A stretch of DNA of 64,000 nucleotides. It comes from Kingdonia uniflora. Lineage: Eukaryota > Streptophyta > Magnoliopsida > Ranunculales > Circaeasteraceae. Location: positions 992,001 to 1,056,000 of the forward strand of contig JACGCM010000635.1 of assembly GCA_014058105.1 (NCBI GenBank), written 5' to 3'. Of the stretch, positions 43,582 through 54,669 are shown piece after piece; positions within the stretch are counted from its first letter, which is position 1; the number at the start of each line of letters is the position of its first letter. The notes beneath the pieces were generated by a model. The model was not told the origin of the DNA and did not search any database. It was given only the letters and a program-made list of their open reading frames with translations. The translations under genes and the position numbers were made by a program.

Positions 43582-44386
43582 ATGGTTGAACCTATCAATA
43601 TTGATGATAAAGAAATCTTTGGGAACTTGGCAGATGTAGAGATGCTATTAATCGATGTGACAGCGTATGTCCAAAAGTTGGGTAGTAGTTATAGGGTGGG
43701 GTCGAGTAGCGCAGATGTGGCTTGTGCTGACCACTTTAGGGTGGCACCCTGGCTTGAGAAAGTTTGGGTGAGGAGGGTACCGAAATAGATGTAGATCACG
43801 AGCCATAGGCTAGTGATCGAGAAGATAGTGGGAGTGGGGAGGAAGATATAGAGGAGGGGGAGGAGGCTTGTTATGGGGAGGGTCCAGAGACAATAGATAT
43901 TAAGTTTTTAGAAGAAGTATGGTATTCCTCAAGATATTAGGTTAGAGGAATATCAGTATGATATGACTGATCATGAAATAGCTTTGGGTGGGATTCACAT
44001 TCATCGAGAGCAAATTAAAAAGGGATTGAAGCTCCCTCTTCGAGATGATCAGAAGAAGCTGTTAAATTTCTTTGACGTAGCCCCTGGTCAATTCATCCTA
44101 AATGTTTATGGCCCTTTTTGTGTACGTGGGGTGATAAACAGTTGATTAAAGGTAAGGGGTAAAGAGTTGATCACAGTAGATGATCCATGTGTGTACTACA
44201 CACTTAAACAAAACTGTCAGAAGTTAGGATAACAATACTTGGCAAGGTTTTTGAAGAGACCGTTATTTTATAACATGGTTTCAACAAGAGGGTGGTATAG
44301 TGATAAGTGTCTTCTTGTTTCAGGGAATTATGAGTTCGACAAGAAAGATCCTGGGGAGCCCTAGAAAAGAAAAACTTTCCATCTAG
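43582..44386 (+). pseudogene. Antisense gene B, PF04195-like block
   Basis: Begins MVEPINIDDKEIFGNLADVE after an acceptor-like AATTTTCAG. After stops in the acidic stretch: [58 protein letters not shown]. An in-frame TGA falls at the same codon as in A. Homology then continues: [43 protein letters not shown]. The late GWY...LVSG segment also fits the C-terminal part of PF04195 proteins. Confidence 0.62.
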
Positions 44387-44468
44387 GTGTATAGTTAGGT
44401 AACATAATTATCAAAGTTTTGGCTTTATTTATTGTCAAAATTGTTGTGTAACTTTTTTTTTTGTACAG
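44387..44468 (+). other. Intron 1 (short) of the antisense gene, copy B
   Basis: 82 bp, donor TCTAG|GTGTAT, polypyrimidine tract of 11 Ts, acceptor GTACAG|CTTTGAAG. Equivalent to A 11253-11340. Confidence 0.6.
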
Positions 44469-45118
44469 CTTTGAAGGAGATTGATAGGAACTTGGAAATA
44501 TAAGAGCAACTGTACAATATCAGGAAGGGTTTCTATGGTAGGATCGACAATCTTGTCATTGACCAAGAGATAGTGGGCACTCTGTTTTAGAAGGCAGGCT
44601 TAAAGAGATCGAGGGGTAAAAGGGCAGAGGTTCCAGTAATCGATGAAATTATGTCTGCGAGGAACAAACGAGCTGCAGAGGTGAGCTTGCCTTTAGAAAA
44701 TCCCTCACTAGTTGGGTATACGACGGACTCTGTAATGACTAAGAGAGATTTGATGTTCACAGAAATTTTGGGGAAGGAAAAATAGAAAGGGGTGGCCAGT
44801 CAAGTCGTTGATCCTTTGCTACCCCCGAAGAGGATGTCTCAATGGTTAACCATCGAGGAAAGGGCCAAAGTTGAGACACCAATTACTGTACCTGATGGGC
44901 AACCTCTATTAGCTTCGACGAGTATGCTACTGAAGAAGAAGGTGTCTTCGGAATCGTCGAAGAAGAAACTCGCCGAGGAGTCGGAGTCTGAGATCCAAAA
45001 GACCATATATACATATGTATCGACGACCAATGTGTTGGAGGCGGAAGTTGACGACTGTTTGGTTGGGGTAGAGAGTTTGATTACTTTTCTTAGCGAAGGC
45101 CATCGAAACAATTCGAAG
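44469..45118 (+). pseudogene. Antisense gene B, linker block
   Basis: RKGFYGRIDNLVIDQE, KRAEVPVIDEIMSARNKRAA, LPLENPSLVGYTTDS, then an open 117-codon frame from 44792 (PPKRMSQWLTIEERAKVETP, SSESSKKKLAEESESEIQK). Stops at about 44503, 44588 and 44785 precede it. Same order as A. Confidence 0.55.
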
Positions 45119-45196
45119 GTGAGAAATTTTTCTTCTTTGCTTTGATTAAAGAATTTGGTACGCCATTAAAGTACTTATTTTATTAATGTAATGAAG
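45119..45196 (+). other. Intron 2 (78 bp) of the antisense gene, copy B
   Basis: Donor TCGAAG|GTGAGAAATT, acceptor TAATGAAG|ATCAAGAAG; same length and position as A 10538-10615, though its polypyrimidine tract is weaker. Confidence 0.6.
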
Positions 45197-45878
45197 ATCA
45201 AGAAGTTGTTAACTGAGGCCAAAGGTCACATTGTCGGTAGTAGCACTTTGGAAAATTAGTTGGTTTCTTACAAGAATATCGGGAAAGATCTGTAAACGAG
45301 AAAAAGGATCTGATCGAGGAAAAGAAGAAGCTGGATGCGAAGTTGAATAGGTAGAAGTTGGATGCTGGGAAGGTGAAGGAGGTTGCCCTTTGCGATGCGA
45401 AGAAAGCTTGGGACAAGCAGGTCGAGGAGATGAGGTCCGACCTGGCGAAGGATAAAGAGGATACTTTGGCCTTTCAAAGAATAAATTTCGAGAAGGATGT
45501 GCAGGAGCAAGTCAATGATGCTCGAAGGTCGATGGAGGTGAAGCATGGTAAAATTTTGGAAGAGTTAAGGGCTGAATTTATGCAGGAAATTCTTGATGCG
45601 TGTAAGAAGGTGGGGGCCAATTATGGAGGCCAATTCGAGGTGATGGAGTAGAGGAAAAATCATTACAAAGGATTGGTCATTACTGGGAATTTAGATTTTG
45701 ATTATTTAGATGCAGAAGATGAAGTTTTGGAAACCCCTGAGGTTCCAAGTGGGATAGAGGTTATCGAGGATCCTGTGATGATGATTTCTGAGGTTTTCAT
45801 CCTGAGGAAATACTGGATCAGCTCGCTCCAGGTGGAATTGCAAAGGTTGATGATGTATTATCTCCCCCTATAGAGTAA
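45197..45878 (+). pseudogene. Antisense gene B, coiled-coil C-terminus
   Basis: IKKLLTEAKGH, then a 97-codon open frame (45358-45651) rich in heptads: VKEVALCDAKKAWDKQVEEM, DLAKDKEDTLAFQRINFEKD, VQEQVNDARRSMEVKHGKIL, EELRAEFMQEILDACKKVG. Another open frame (45673-45873) has DFDYLDAEDEVLETPEVPSG and IEVIEDPVMMIS, as in A. A stop near 45649 and one frameshift separate the pieces. Confidence 0.6.
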
Positions 45879-46289
45879 ATTACTGTTTGTAAGAAACTTT
45901 TTTTTTTATGAGAGATGTTAAAAGGGTCAATGGGTCCGAAATAATATTTAATTATGCTTCTTGAATACTGATATGTTTGTTTGTCGAAGATTTGAATGAA
46001 AGTAATTCATGTATAATTTTTGTTAAATGTATGCTAAATGTTGATATTTGACAAGATCGATATTTGTGAAATGTGATTGTAAATAGTAGTAGAGTGTTGC
46101 TTTGAAGCAAGTATTCGTGATGAGTGAAAGATAGACAAGTAATGGCAAGTATCGGGAATGATTACCAGATGTGAATCCTCAATGGGGTATCTGGGTTTGG
46201 ATTGAAAACAACAAAGCATTGCATGTTTTATTCGATAAGTAATGAATGCAAACAAGATTATCCAATAATTGGATAGTGTTCTTCAAAGA

Positions 46290-46500
46290 AGTGAATGTTA
46301 GTTTTAACGCATACTTATCAAGTATGGATCAAGACCAAGTAAGGATAGTAAAGATGATTGTAAAGATAGTAAAGATGATTGTTAGTTTGTATGCGTACTT
46401 AAAAAGTATGGATCGAGACTAGGTAAAGGAAGTAAAGATGATTATAAAGATGCAATTGAAAGTAAAGATAGTTGTATTGGATTCGTCGAAAGTGGTTACA
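46290..46500 (-). repeat. Two-unit repeat between pol and the antisense gene of B
   Basis: Two copies about 85-90 bp apart (46300-46345 and 46385-46430) with minus-strand core GATCCATACTT...AAGTAT, the same hairpin core as A's 60-bp units, plus several AGTAAAGATGATTGTAAAGAT repeats. The array is much shorter than in A. Confidence 0.6.
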
Positions 46501-47900
46501 GTTGTTATCTGTAAAACATTTTTAGCTGGGCTGCATTTCAAGGATATTTGAGCTATATTTCATCATCAGTCATTAGACAGTAAGTCCCTCTATCGGTTTT
46601 GTTACTGATAATATATGGTCCTTCTAAGTTTTGTGACAATTTGTTGGAATTCTTAAGTCGAGTACTATCCTGAATTCGCCGAAGGACAAGTTTGCCAATG
46701 CCAATTTTTGCTTTCAAATATTTTTATTGTAAGCTTTCTTAAGTGTGTCATGGTACTGTGCTAAGTTTGTAATAGCCTTGTCTCGGGTTTCTTCGATCCA
46801 ATTGAGGTTGCAGAAGATACCAAACTCATTGTCCTCATCTGTGATTTTTCCTCGATAACTTAGTAGATTGAAGTATGAAGGTATGACAGCTTCAGTGCCG
46901 AAGGCCATCATTAATAGAGTACAGCCTATGGATGCTTGAAAAGTTGTCCTATATGCCCATAGAATACTTAGTAATTCATCGACCCATCTGCCTTTTGTCT
47001 CATCAAGAAGTTTACGTAGTTCTGATTTGATGTTTTTGTTGATGGTTTCAGCTTGTTTGTTACCCTGAGGGTAGTATGGTTTTGAAGTAGATAGTTGAAT
47101 TTTGTATTTGTGGAGAAAACTAAAAGCTTTGCTGCTGATGAATTATTTGTTGTTATCAGATCGTATCATGTATGGGCAGCCAAATCTGGTTATGATGTAC
47201 TCCCAGAGAAACTTAATGACTTCATTTTTGTCAGTGTGACAGAGAGGAACTGCTTCGACCCATTTGGTGAAGTAGTATGTGCCCACAAAAACGAATTTGT
47301 GATTTCTTGATGTTGGATTTAAAGGTCCAATGATATCAATCCCCCATCTTTTGAATGGCCAGAGAATATTGCTTATGTGCAAGTCGAGTGCTGGGATTTT
47401 GATGTCTTGAGGGTGGATTTAGCATTTGTAACATTTGCGAACAAAATCTTTGTAGTCTTGTCGCATCATCGGCCAGTATAACCCTTGAGTAAATGCCCAT
47501 TGGCCAATGATCGTCCTAAAATGTAAGCTTTCCAGATCCCTTCGTGAAATTCTTTAATTTTGATTTGAGTCTATTTCTGAGAGATACATTCAATTAAAAG
47601 TCTACCTCCTGTAATGCGATATAGGATTTTATCTTGAACTATGAATCTAGGGAATTTGGCCAAGAGGGATCGGGCATCTTCTTTGTTACTTGGGAGGATG
47701 CTGGAATTGAGGTATGCATAAAAAGGTCTTCTCCAATCGTCTTCATCTTCATATTTAATTACATTTATTTGTATCGTATAGTTTATATCGAGACTGGAGT
47801 ATTCGATAATCTCGATATCCAACGTTCTCATTTCACTATCATTGAGCATTGCGGCAATGTATGCCAATACGTCAGCGTAGCAATTTTCGGCTCGAGTGAG
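46500..47900 (-). pseudogene. Element B integrase (broken)
   Basis: DIEIIEYSSLDINYTIQ linker (47933-47571), CYKC-type zinc region near 47440-47400, core WGIDIIGPLNPTSRNHKFVF with the first catalytic D kept, YYFTKWVEAVPLCHTDKNEV, and MIRSDNNK with the second D kept (47382-47143). Then a plus-one region and MMAFGTEAVIPSYF and NLAQYHDTLKKAYNKN (46911-46714). Stops near 47142 and between 47130 and 46911 break it. Confidence 0.82.
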
Positions 47901-47929
47901 GTAAAAGATTGTTGCTGACTTAAATTTCC

Positions 47930-48322
47930 TCATATTTCTTCGAATAAGGCTGCATAATCAACCGTCTTGCCTGAATTCTTGAATGTCTTGTTGTAATGAT
48001 TGGCGACGAGTAAAGAGTTGACATATACAACTATTTCTTCTACCCCAAGTATTATAGCAAGATCCAGTCCATGAAGGATAGCTTCATATTCTGCTTCACT
48101 ATTGGTGGCATAGAATTTTAGTTTTACAGCTTTCTCGATGCGATGATTGGATGGTGTAACAAGAATGATTCTGATTCCTGATCCTCGTGGTCCAACAGAT
48201 CTATCCGTGAAGAGTCTCCATCTTGTACTCCGTGACCAAGCGTCTGGCTCTGTAATTGAGTTATCAACCAATATTTCTTCGAGTTTATCCCAATCGGGGT
48301 CTTCAACAGGAAAATCTACCAA
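47930..48322 (-). pseudogene. Element B archaeal-type RNase H
   Basis: 130 open codons: MVDFPVEDPDWDKLEEILVD, RWRLFTDRSVGPRGSGIRII, LVTPSNHRIEKAVKLKFYAT, NSEAEYEAILHGLDLAIILG and VYVNSLLVANHYNK. FTD, SEAEYEAI and the VY-x-x-S region are the aRNase H signature. FTDGS reads FTDRS and the third acidic residue is N (YVNS), as in A. This extra domain places the family in Tat. The frame ends near 47930 and joins the integrase linker after a shift. Confidence 0.78.
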
Positions 48323-48479
48323 GAAATCAGCTATTGCTTGTCCTTTGATTGATATTTGAGGCTCGAAGGAGATGTCATATTCACTGAGGAATACGAACCA
48401 TTGCTGAACTCTTTGAGATTTTTCTTTTCTAAAGAGTACAAGTTTGAGAGGATATTTAGTAATGGCTTTGATAGGATGA

Positions 48480-49560
48480 GCTTGAAAATAAGGTCAAAGT
48501 TTCAGAGAGCTATAGACTAAGGCGAGTAGCTATTTTTCAGCTGGTGTATATCTTTTTTCAACAGGCATAAGAGTCTTGTTGATGAAGTAGATTGGTTTTT
48601 CTACACCTTCGTCTTCCCGAATAAGGACAAAGCTAATGGAATCATCAGTTGTGGATAAATACATTGTTAGTGTTTCGCCATCAATAGAAGTACTCGTGAT
48701 AGAAGGATTCCCCAAGTATCGCTTAAGATCATGGAAATCTAACTCACAGTCAGGAGTCCAAATGATTTCCTTGGGCTGGTTTTTGGATAGTGGAGTTGGA
48801 TTTCTATAAAGGAGGTAAAAAATTTTGCATCGATCAGATGATTTGGAGATGAACCTTTGAAGAGCAGTAATCTTGTCAACGAATTTATGTACATCCTTTT
48901 TTGTTCGAGAAGATGGCATTGCCATGAGTGCCTTGATTTGCGCCAGACCGATTTTGATTCCCCTTTTACTAACTAAATGTCCCAAAAATTTAGCACATGC
49001 AACACCGAATTGGCATTTTTTTTTGTCGAGTTTCATCTGGTAGGTACGAAAGATATTGAATAAGGTTTGGAGGTTATTGCAGTAATCTTCACCCTTCAAG
49101 CTTCTGCATATCATACCATCGATGTATACCTCCATGATTGTGCCTAAATGATCTTTGAACATTTTCGTGACGAGCCGTTGGTAAGGGTCTCTTGCATTCT
49201 TTAACCTAAAAGGCATTATTGTGTAACAATAAAGGCATCTTTCTCTGACAATAGTTATTTTTTCCTAATCTTCTTCTGTGAGAGGAACCTGATTGTAACC
49301 AGAATCTGCATCCATCATTGAGAGAAGTTCGTGCCTTGCGATAGAGTCAAGGAGTTGAGGGATCAGTGGGAGAAGAAAGTTATCTTTTAGGGTAAACTTG
49401 TTGGGTTCTGTGAAATCAACACAAACTCTAATTTTCCCATTTTTCTTTGGGACCGCTACTATGTTAAAAACCCATTTTGGATACTTTACTTCCCTGATAA
49501 ATCCTATATGAAGGAGTTTATCAATTTCCCCATTAACGGCTTTGTGAAGGCGGGGAGCTA
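48480..49560 (-). pseudogene. Element B reverse transcriptase and RNase H (broken)
   Basis: RT part upstream of 49216 in broken frames (FVD-x-x-DLNKFTL, MMDADSGYNQVPL on the minus strand, about 49450-49270). Then a 228-codon open frame 49216-48530: MPFRLKNARDPYQRLVTKMF, GTIMEVYIDGMICRSLKGED, KCQFGVACAKFLGHLVSKRG and IGLAQIKALMAMPSSRTKKD. RNase H follows: DFHDLKRYLGNPSITSTSID, MYLSTTDDSISFVLIREDEG and KPIYFINKTLMPVEKRYTPA. The active site is YIDG: the second aspartate is lost, by a different change from A (YIDN), so each copy decayed separately. Confidence 0.83.
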
Positions 49561-49879
49561 GATTTTAATGTTTTTCTACAACTGTTTTGCTGTCTGGAAG
49601 AAGGTTGAGCTTATGACATGCGATCGAAGGATTAATGTCGGGCATCTCTTGGAAAGACCATGCAAAGATGTCGACATTTTTCTTATAGAGTTGGATCATG
49701 GTTTCTTTCTCACCGGATGATAGCTTGGAGCCAATGAAGATGTTATGCCCAGGTTCATCGAATTCAATGGAATCTACTACCTCAGTAGCATGCTGCTCGA
49801 ATATGGGGGGTGTTTCCTGCTGTAGTTGCTATGCCTTGTGAAGTTTTGTTATGTGAGAGTTGGTTGTGGTATTCTCGCA

Positions 49880-50300
49880 CATACGTGCAACTGCTTGGTT
49901 ATATTTAATTTTGAAAACTCTGTGATCTATTAGAAATCATAATACCATATGATATGTAGATGGAACTACTTTAATCAAATGTGGCCAACTCCGCCCTAAA
50001 ATTCCTAAATATTTAGATTCAGCATCGATGACCATGAATTTAATCAAAGTAGTTTCAGATCCCGCTTGAACTGGCAGGGTGATTTCTCATGTGGCCGATT
50101 CTTTTGAACCGTTGAAACTTGTAATGGTTGTTATTAAAGCTTTCAGTGAATCTTTGAGTCCCAGAAATTCAATTGCCAGTCCGAACAAGACATCTGTTGC
50201 GCCTCCAATATCGATGAGAAGTTGATGTAGGTAGTCTTGTCCTACTTTGAGCATAATGACCAGAGGGTCATCGTGAGGGTACTTAACATGGCTGGTGTCA
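49880..50300 (-). pseudogene. Element B protease (broken)
   Basis: VKYPHDDPLVIMLKVGQDYL, LLIDIGGATDVLFGLAIEFL (catalytic D-T-G read as D-I-G), ITTITSFNGSKESAT, VIDAESKYLGILGRSWPHLI. Same order as A 5140-5550. A TGA after SAT breaks the frame. Confidence 0.7.
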
Positions 50301-52052
50301 CTGTCCTCGAAGGTAATATGGTACGGACATTTTGATTTGCTCGAGCTGGGAAGAATATTTACTTATTTTTCTGAGGAAGTTATTTTGTAACAAGATGTAA
50401 TTCGGTCGTCTTGTTTATTTTTTTTCCTTTCTCAATTTCGATCATGTAAAGATGGCGAGCTTGCCCTTGGCCTTGCTCTTGATCAACGTCTTTGATTTTT
50501 GATTCGTCTTCGTGAAACTTTTGAATGTCGACTACATAATTATGAAGTCTTCCTGCTAATAAAATGCGATAAAAAATTTGAATAAGAGAGTAGCAGTTGT
50601 TAATTTCGTGACTATGCACGTTGTGTTACTGACATAAAGGTTTGTTGGGGATATTAGGAATTGCTTGTAATGCCCGATAGAACTTATCTCCCTTTATTGT
50701 TGATAAGATAACAGAGAGAGCTGTTGTTATTGGAGGTAGAAATGGGACGGATCTATCTGGCCTTCCGTCCCTTCTTCTAGTGTTGTCAATGTTTCTTCCA
50801 CGTTGCTTGGGTGCTTCGGTTGTGGTTGATTTTTGGGGTGGAGATGAAAATATTTCATGAGAATGGATAACAAGGGAGCTTTTCATTTTATTCTTCTTGG
50901 ATCATTCTAATTCAGTATAATTATTAACAGCATCAATCATCTCTGTCACCATTCTGGGCTTGTGGAAAGTAAGTTCTTCTTGAACTTTGAAGTTGATATG
51001 CAGGGCTGAGGTAAATGCTGGAATGGCAATCTTGGGATCTGAGTTACCAATTTTTTTCGTATTTCCTGCAAGAAACGCATGTAAAAGCTTGCCAAGATTT
51101 CATTTGCGCATTACTTGAAGAAGAATAAAGAATCTACAGTTATCTCCCGCTCCTTAGCATGAGCATAATTTGACTCAAAGAGATGCTGTAACTTGCTGAA
51201 TGTGGTGATGGAGCCTTTGGGGATAATATAGAACCATTTAAACGGTTCCTCTTTTAGGCTCATGTTGAATAATTTATAGAGCATGTGGTCGAGTTTGGAG
51301 TACAATCCAACTGCGGCTTTGAAGTGTCGAACGTGGGTGAGAGGGTCAGTGGGGCCTGCATACTAAATACATTTTTACATGTGAAAATTAGCCGGAATAT
51401 GCATAACTTTGAGATATGAAGAGATGGGATTCGTTTCGATTCTATCAAGGGTAGACCTTCGACCTGGGATGTCAGAGTTTATGGCTTGGATCCTATTATT
51501 TAGGTCATCCAAGGTGATGGATTGTGGCGGAGGAATTGGTATGGCTGTAACCTGTGGATCAAAGTTTCCCTATCGTTCAGGTCCTAATCGATCTCTGATA
51601 GGTCCTCTTTTTGGTGGTGGTGGAGTCTGATGACGCGTGAGTCGACTTCCTTAAGTTGTCGATGCGGAGGATGTAAGTTTGAATTGTAGAGAAACCCTAT
51701 CTAATTAATGGATCTGGATCAAGAAGTTGATACTCGCTCTTCTCTTGAATGGTTCTCTTTTTTGGTTTCCCTATAGCGATGATCACTTCGGGCCAGTAAG
51801 CCGATCCTGAGATCTTCGTAAATTTTCAATTTCTTTCTGATGTGTCTGACTCTGCTGGTCCAAGGCTTTTCTCCTTTCTACTTGAACAGCTTGGGCATAA
51901 ATGCGCTAATCTTCTAACCTCTAGATTCTGTCAAATTTCATTTGACTCTGTAGTTCGATGACTGTACTATGTAGATCGATTATTTCTGGTATCGGGTTGA
52001 TTTCATGATTCCTCGGCGTACAAGAATGGCTTTGGAGATTCTTGTTTATCAT
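50300..52052 (-). pseudogene. gag: Element B gag (broken)
   Basis: ATG at 52052 (MINKNLQSHS; A has MTNMSL in the same place), then EIIDLHSTVIELQSQM (A: EIIDLHAAILELQQQM). The capsid core lies at 51450-51110 (MYSKLDHMLYKLFNMSLKEE, FSKLQHLFESNYAHAKEREI). The C-terminal part is RRDGRPDRSVPFLPP, TIKGDKFYRALQAIPNIPNK and AGRLHNYVVDIQKFHED (50886-50380). Several stops. Confidence 0.72.
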
Positions 52053-52096
52053 CGGATTGTTTTTAGATCAGAGGATATAGAGAAAAGTGTGGTATT

Positions 52097-52114
52097 TGCA
52101 CAGACGATGCTAAT
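52097..52114 (-). other. Decayed primer-binding site of element B
   Basis: Minus strand TTAGCATCGTCTGTGCAA next to the LTR, aligned with TTGGCACCGTCGGTGGGA of A; three to four changes. Confidence 0.5.
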
Positions 52115-52592
52115 TGCAATGGCGTGTTTTTCATGAGGATAATCTTTACCAATACTCTTAGTAAGGATGGTGCAATAGCAAGCTTTAACCGATTAAGATC
52201 TTACGTAGAAACTCATTAAAGGATGAGAAAAGCCATGACCTTGAGGAAGATTTTGATGTAAAATCCAATAGTTTCCTAGTTATTACAATTTGTTGGGTAA
52301 TAGTACAGTATAAAAGAATGAATAGTCAAGTTACGGATCTGAATAATCTATTCTTTGCATGAATTTATAGTTGATGTGGGCAATTTACAAAAATAAAAAT
52401 AGTTTTCTATTTCGGGGGAGTGGGCAAACTCTGCGGATCTATAACAGCTCTTTCTTGACGAAGCACAAGAGCTACTTTCAGTAGGTCAAGAACTTGTGGT
52501 TGTAGACGTGGCATCTCCTAGAATGTTGGGTTGTCTTTTCGACTATGTTACAATGGCTTATCCTTGTTGAATCTAGGAAATATGCTACTACA
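52115..52592 (-). repeat. 5' LTR of element B
   Basis: 478 bp; alignable with 40308-40782 (AGGATAATCTTTRCCAATA, AGCTTTAACC/AAAC, AGTTTCCGATTTTGGGGGAG). TSD copy GCACA at 52593-52597. Confidence 0.85.
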
Positions 52593-52597
52593 GCACA

Positions 52598-53753
52598 AAA
52601 ATAATTCTTTGCCTAGGGTCTTCATCTCCTTCATACGGATTAAATATTAGGATACCTTAGACTGTAACACGTGTGAACGGAGTAGTTGGATAAGGTCTAT
52701 ATACATCTTGTGTTGCGTACATGTCTCTTTAATCCATTTTTGTGTGCCACTCGGATCGATACCTACTACTGGAGATACACTACTTTGTTCGATCTGGCTT
52801 GACACTTTGGTCGTGCTCACTGCTAGAACTGATAAGTAAGTCACGTGCTTATCACATGTTGTAGTTGGAGATGGGAATGGTGTATCTTATTGCATCAAAT
52901 AACTTCCTCTTGTTTTTCCCTCACGAACCAATAACTCGATTGAAGTTCTGAGCAAAAACTTTCGTGAATCTCCTCCTACTCTCTTCTTCTTCTCTTTCCA
53001 ATTTATTCTCATACACTTTCTTCTCTCTCTACTCCTTCGACTCTCCTTTATACCCCTAAATTTGTTCGATGTCATGATATTTTTTTTGCTGGTGTATCCA
53101 TCATTATCCCAGCCGTTACGTTGATTACTGTCACCGTCTTTCTCTGTCTATCACCGGTACCCACAGATCTAATTTGTGACGTCCCCACAGTTAAATTTGT
53201 AATGCCATTATTTGGGTCTTTCATCCCACCCTCAACTATGGTATGAGGTATCTTATGGACTTATGTGGTAGGTTCAGTGAGTTCTATCTCTCTCTTATTT
53301 TTCTTTTACCATCACGAACATAAACTTGCAACTCAATTCCAGAATTTTTAACTTTGACACCATTGCTGATCAAAACCCTAATATTAGGGTCTCCTTGGAC
53401 TCCGATAATGCTTTCGGTGAGTCCCCTCGCCATCGCTGATGGTAGGTCATTGATCAAACTTTCCAAGATGATTGATATCTCCTTGTTCGTCATATCAAAC
53501 ATTGGGGTTTTCTATCTCATGTTGTTATCGACGGGAAGACGTATAAGCAGGGTTTTTGTTTTACCTATCTTTGCGGTGGCACTCCAATCTTTGGGATAGT
53601 TGTCATAAATAGGCGGTAAAATCACTGTTGATTGGGGGGTGGAACAAAGGTTACCGTGCCCAAAGCCTCAACAAGTCTATCGAGTCTTTCTGTCAATTTT
53701 ACTACATCTTGAGCGAGTGTAGGTTTCTTAATCGCGGGTTTTCCACGAGGCAT
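52598..53753 (-). pseudogene. Element E ORF, homologous to element F ORF
   Basis: Starts MPRGKPAIKKPTLAQDVVKL (ATG at 53753) after TTTCAAGAGCAAG, which F also has before its ATG. Leucine-spaced N-terminus (LTERLDRLVEALGTVTF), a stop, PPIYDNYPKDWSATA-like, then MFDMTNKEISIILESLINDL and PSAMARGLT (53502-53440). Continuation is decayed to the B junction. Function unknown; gag-like by position. No similarity to RT, protease or integrase. Confidence 0.5.
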
Positions 53754-53792
53754 CTTGCTCTTGAAATGTGCCACATCGGGGATGTGAACACA

Positions 53793-53804
53793 GCTTTAAT
53801 GCCA
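53793..53804 (-). other. Decayed tRNA-Met PBS of element E
   Basis: TGGCATTAAAGC on the minus strand, three differences from TGGTATCAGAGC, six bases after the LTR end. Confidence 0.5.
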
Positions 53805-53809
53805 ATTAA

Positions 53810-54185
53810 TGTGAATCTACGAATGCAGAAGCTTAATTCGTTTTTGATTTAACACTAAGTTTGAACTAGATCTCAAATAAAGTTTAATAAGAGGAAAACT
53901 CAACTCTTTTCATAAACAAATCAACTCTACTAACTACTGAATAAAAAATAATTTATATCTTCCTTTTTATAGAATGTAAGGGGGATTAGAATTAGCAACC
54001 CTAATTTTAATCTAAATAGAATTTTACTTAAATTGGAAAAATTTCCTCTTTAACCTTGTGTTGGTTAAACAAGCAAGTCGTTAAAATCTACTTGGCATCT
54101 CCAGCAATAGAGATGCTTAAATCAAAATAACATAAATAAAGATAATGCGTCAACAGTGAAAATGACTATTAGATGAGGATTCACA
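53810..54185 (-). repeat. 5' LTR of element E
   Basis: 376 bp, TGTGAATC...GATTCACA, a perfect 8-bp terminal inverted repeat. Aligned with 39677-40052. Confidence 0.75.
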
Positions 54186-54255
54186 CCATAATCAAATTAA
54201 AATTAAAGTTTTAAACTTTAATATAAATCTTTGATTTCAATAACTTGCACTCTAC

Positions 54256-54575
54256 TTAGTTTTCCTCTTTGTCGGTGTTATTTCTCAAATACTGATATAC
54301 CCGTGCACCTGAACTGCTTCTTATTTCTTTGTTGCTACTACTAGTCATTCCCCTGTTGTAATCTAGATAACCAACGCTGGAATTGTTGGCATTGGGCCTC
54401 ATGTAAATTTTAGCACTACCACATGCGACTTACCTAGCTTGCTGTTATTACATTGCGGACAACTGTTACTGAGAGTACAATATTGGGGAGCCAATAGCCA
54501 GGACAGACCCCAGGGTCATCTGTGGCTGAGCTTGCTGCATGTAGTAACTGCCTTGCAATGAGATTGCGCTTAGAT
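54256..54575 (-). pseudogene. GIF/AN3-like last-exon remnant
   Basis: A single minus-strand frame of about 106 codons runs from an acceptor-like GTCTATAG (54576) to a TAA just after DKEEN. It reads DLSAISLQGSYYMQQAQPQM, ILYSQ-stop-QLSAM, and a Gly/Ser-type tail (SVGYLDYNRGMTSSSNKEIR, SSSGARVYQYLRNN). The YMQQ-x-Q-x-QMT, ...LYSQQQLSA pattern and a C-terminus of the form YLK..DD.N match the last exon of plant GIF co-activators. Four internal stops mark it as dead. It is upstream of the exon-1 remnant (35.8 kb) on the same strand, the wrong order for one gene, so the two are separate fragments or rearranged. Confidence 0.48.
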
Positions 54576-54669
54576 CTATAGACATAATGAATTTAAGAAT
54601 TTAAGAGTTTTTAAAAAATACATAGGATCAATATTGTCGTACTTCAGAATAATACTTTTTTGGAGTTAC

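Larger units (their letters stand above)
41016..45878 (+). pseudogene. Antisense gene of element B (whole locus)
   Basis: Plus-strand counterpart of A 14815-9899, on the strand opposite B's gag-pol. Blocks: N-terminal (41016-41321, GVYQIFGEGVTAHIEDDDAK), SEAEA (about 41820-42010, stops), middle (about 43116-43320), PF04195-like (43582-44386), linker (44469-45118) and coiled coil (45197-45878). Short introns at 44387-44468 and 45119-45196 match those of A. Seen in one copy this could be chance; conservation of frame, order and splice sites in two diverged copies supports a real gene. It ends 620 bp before the facing pol stop. Confidence 0.7.
40308..52592 (-). mobile_element. Element B: Tat-lineage retrotransposon, second copy of the A family
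   Basis: 12.3 kb on the minus strand, inserted in E. LTRs 475 and 478 bp, related to those of A (536 bp). Gene order identical to A: gag, protease, RT, RNase H, archaeal-type RNase H, integrase on the minus strand, and the antisense gene on the plus strand (41016-45878). TSD ACACA/GCACA with one mismatch. More open in aRNase H and RT than A, but still broken by stops. Confidence 0.86.
39677..54185 (-). mobile_element. Element E: non-autonomous LTR retrotransposon, host of B
   Basis: Two LTRs of exactly 376 bp (39677-40052 and 53810-54185), each built as TGTGAATC...GATTCACA; the left outer copy has decayed to TATAAATC. About 1.5 kb of internal sequence remains either side of element B. A PBS, an F-like ORF start and an F-like 3' end are visible, but no pol. 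Orientation is minus. TSD not evident (TCTAA against CCATA). Confidence 0.72.
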
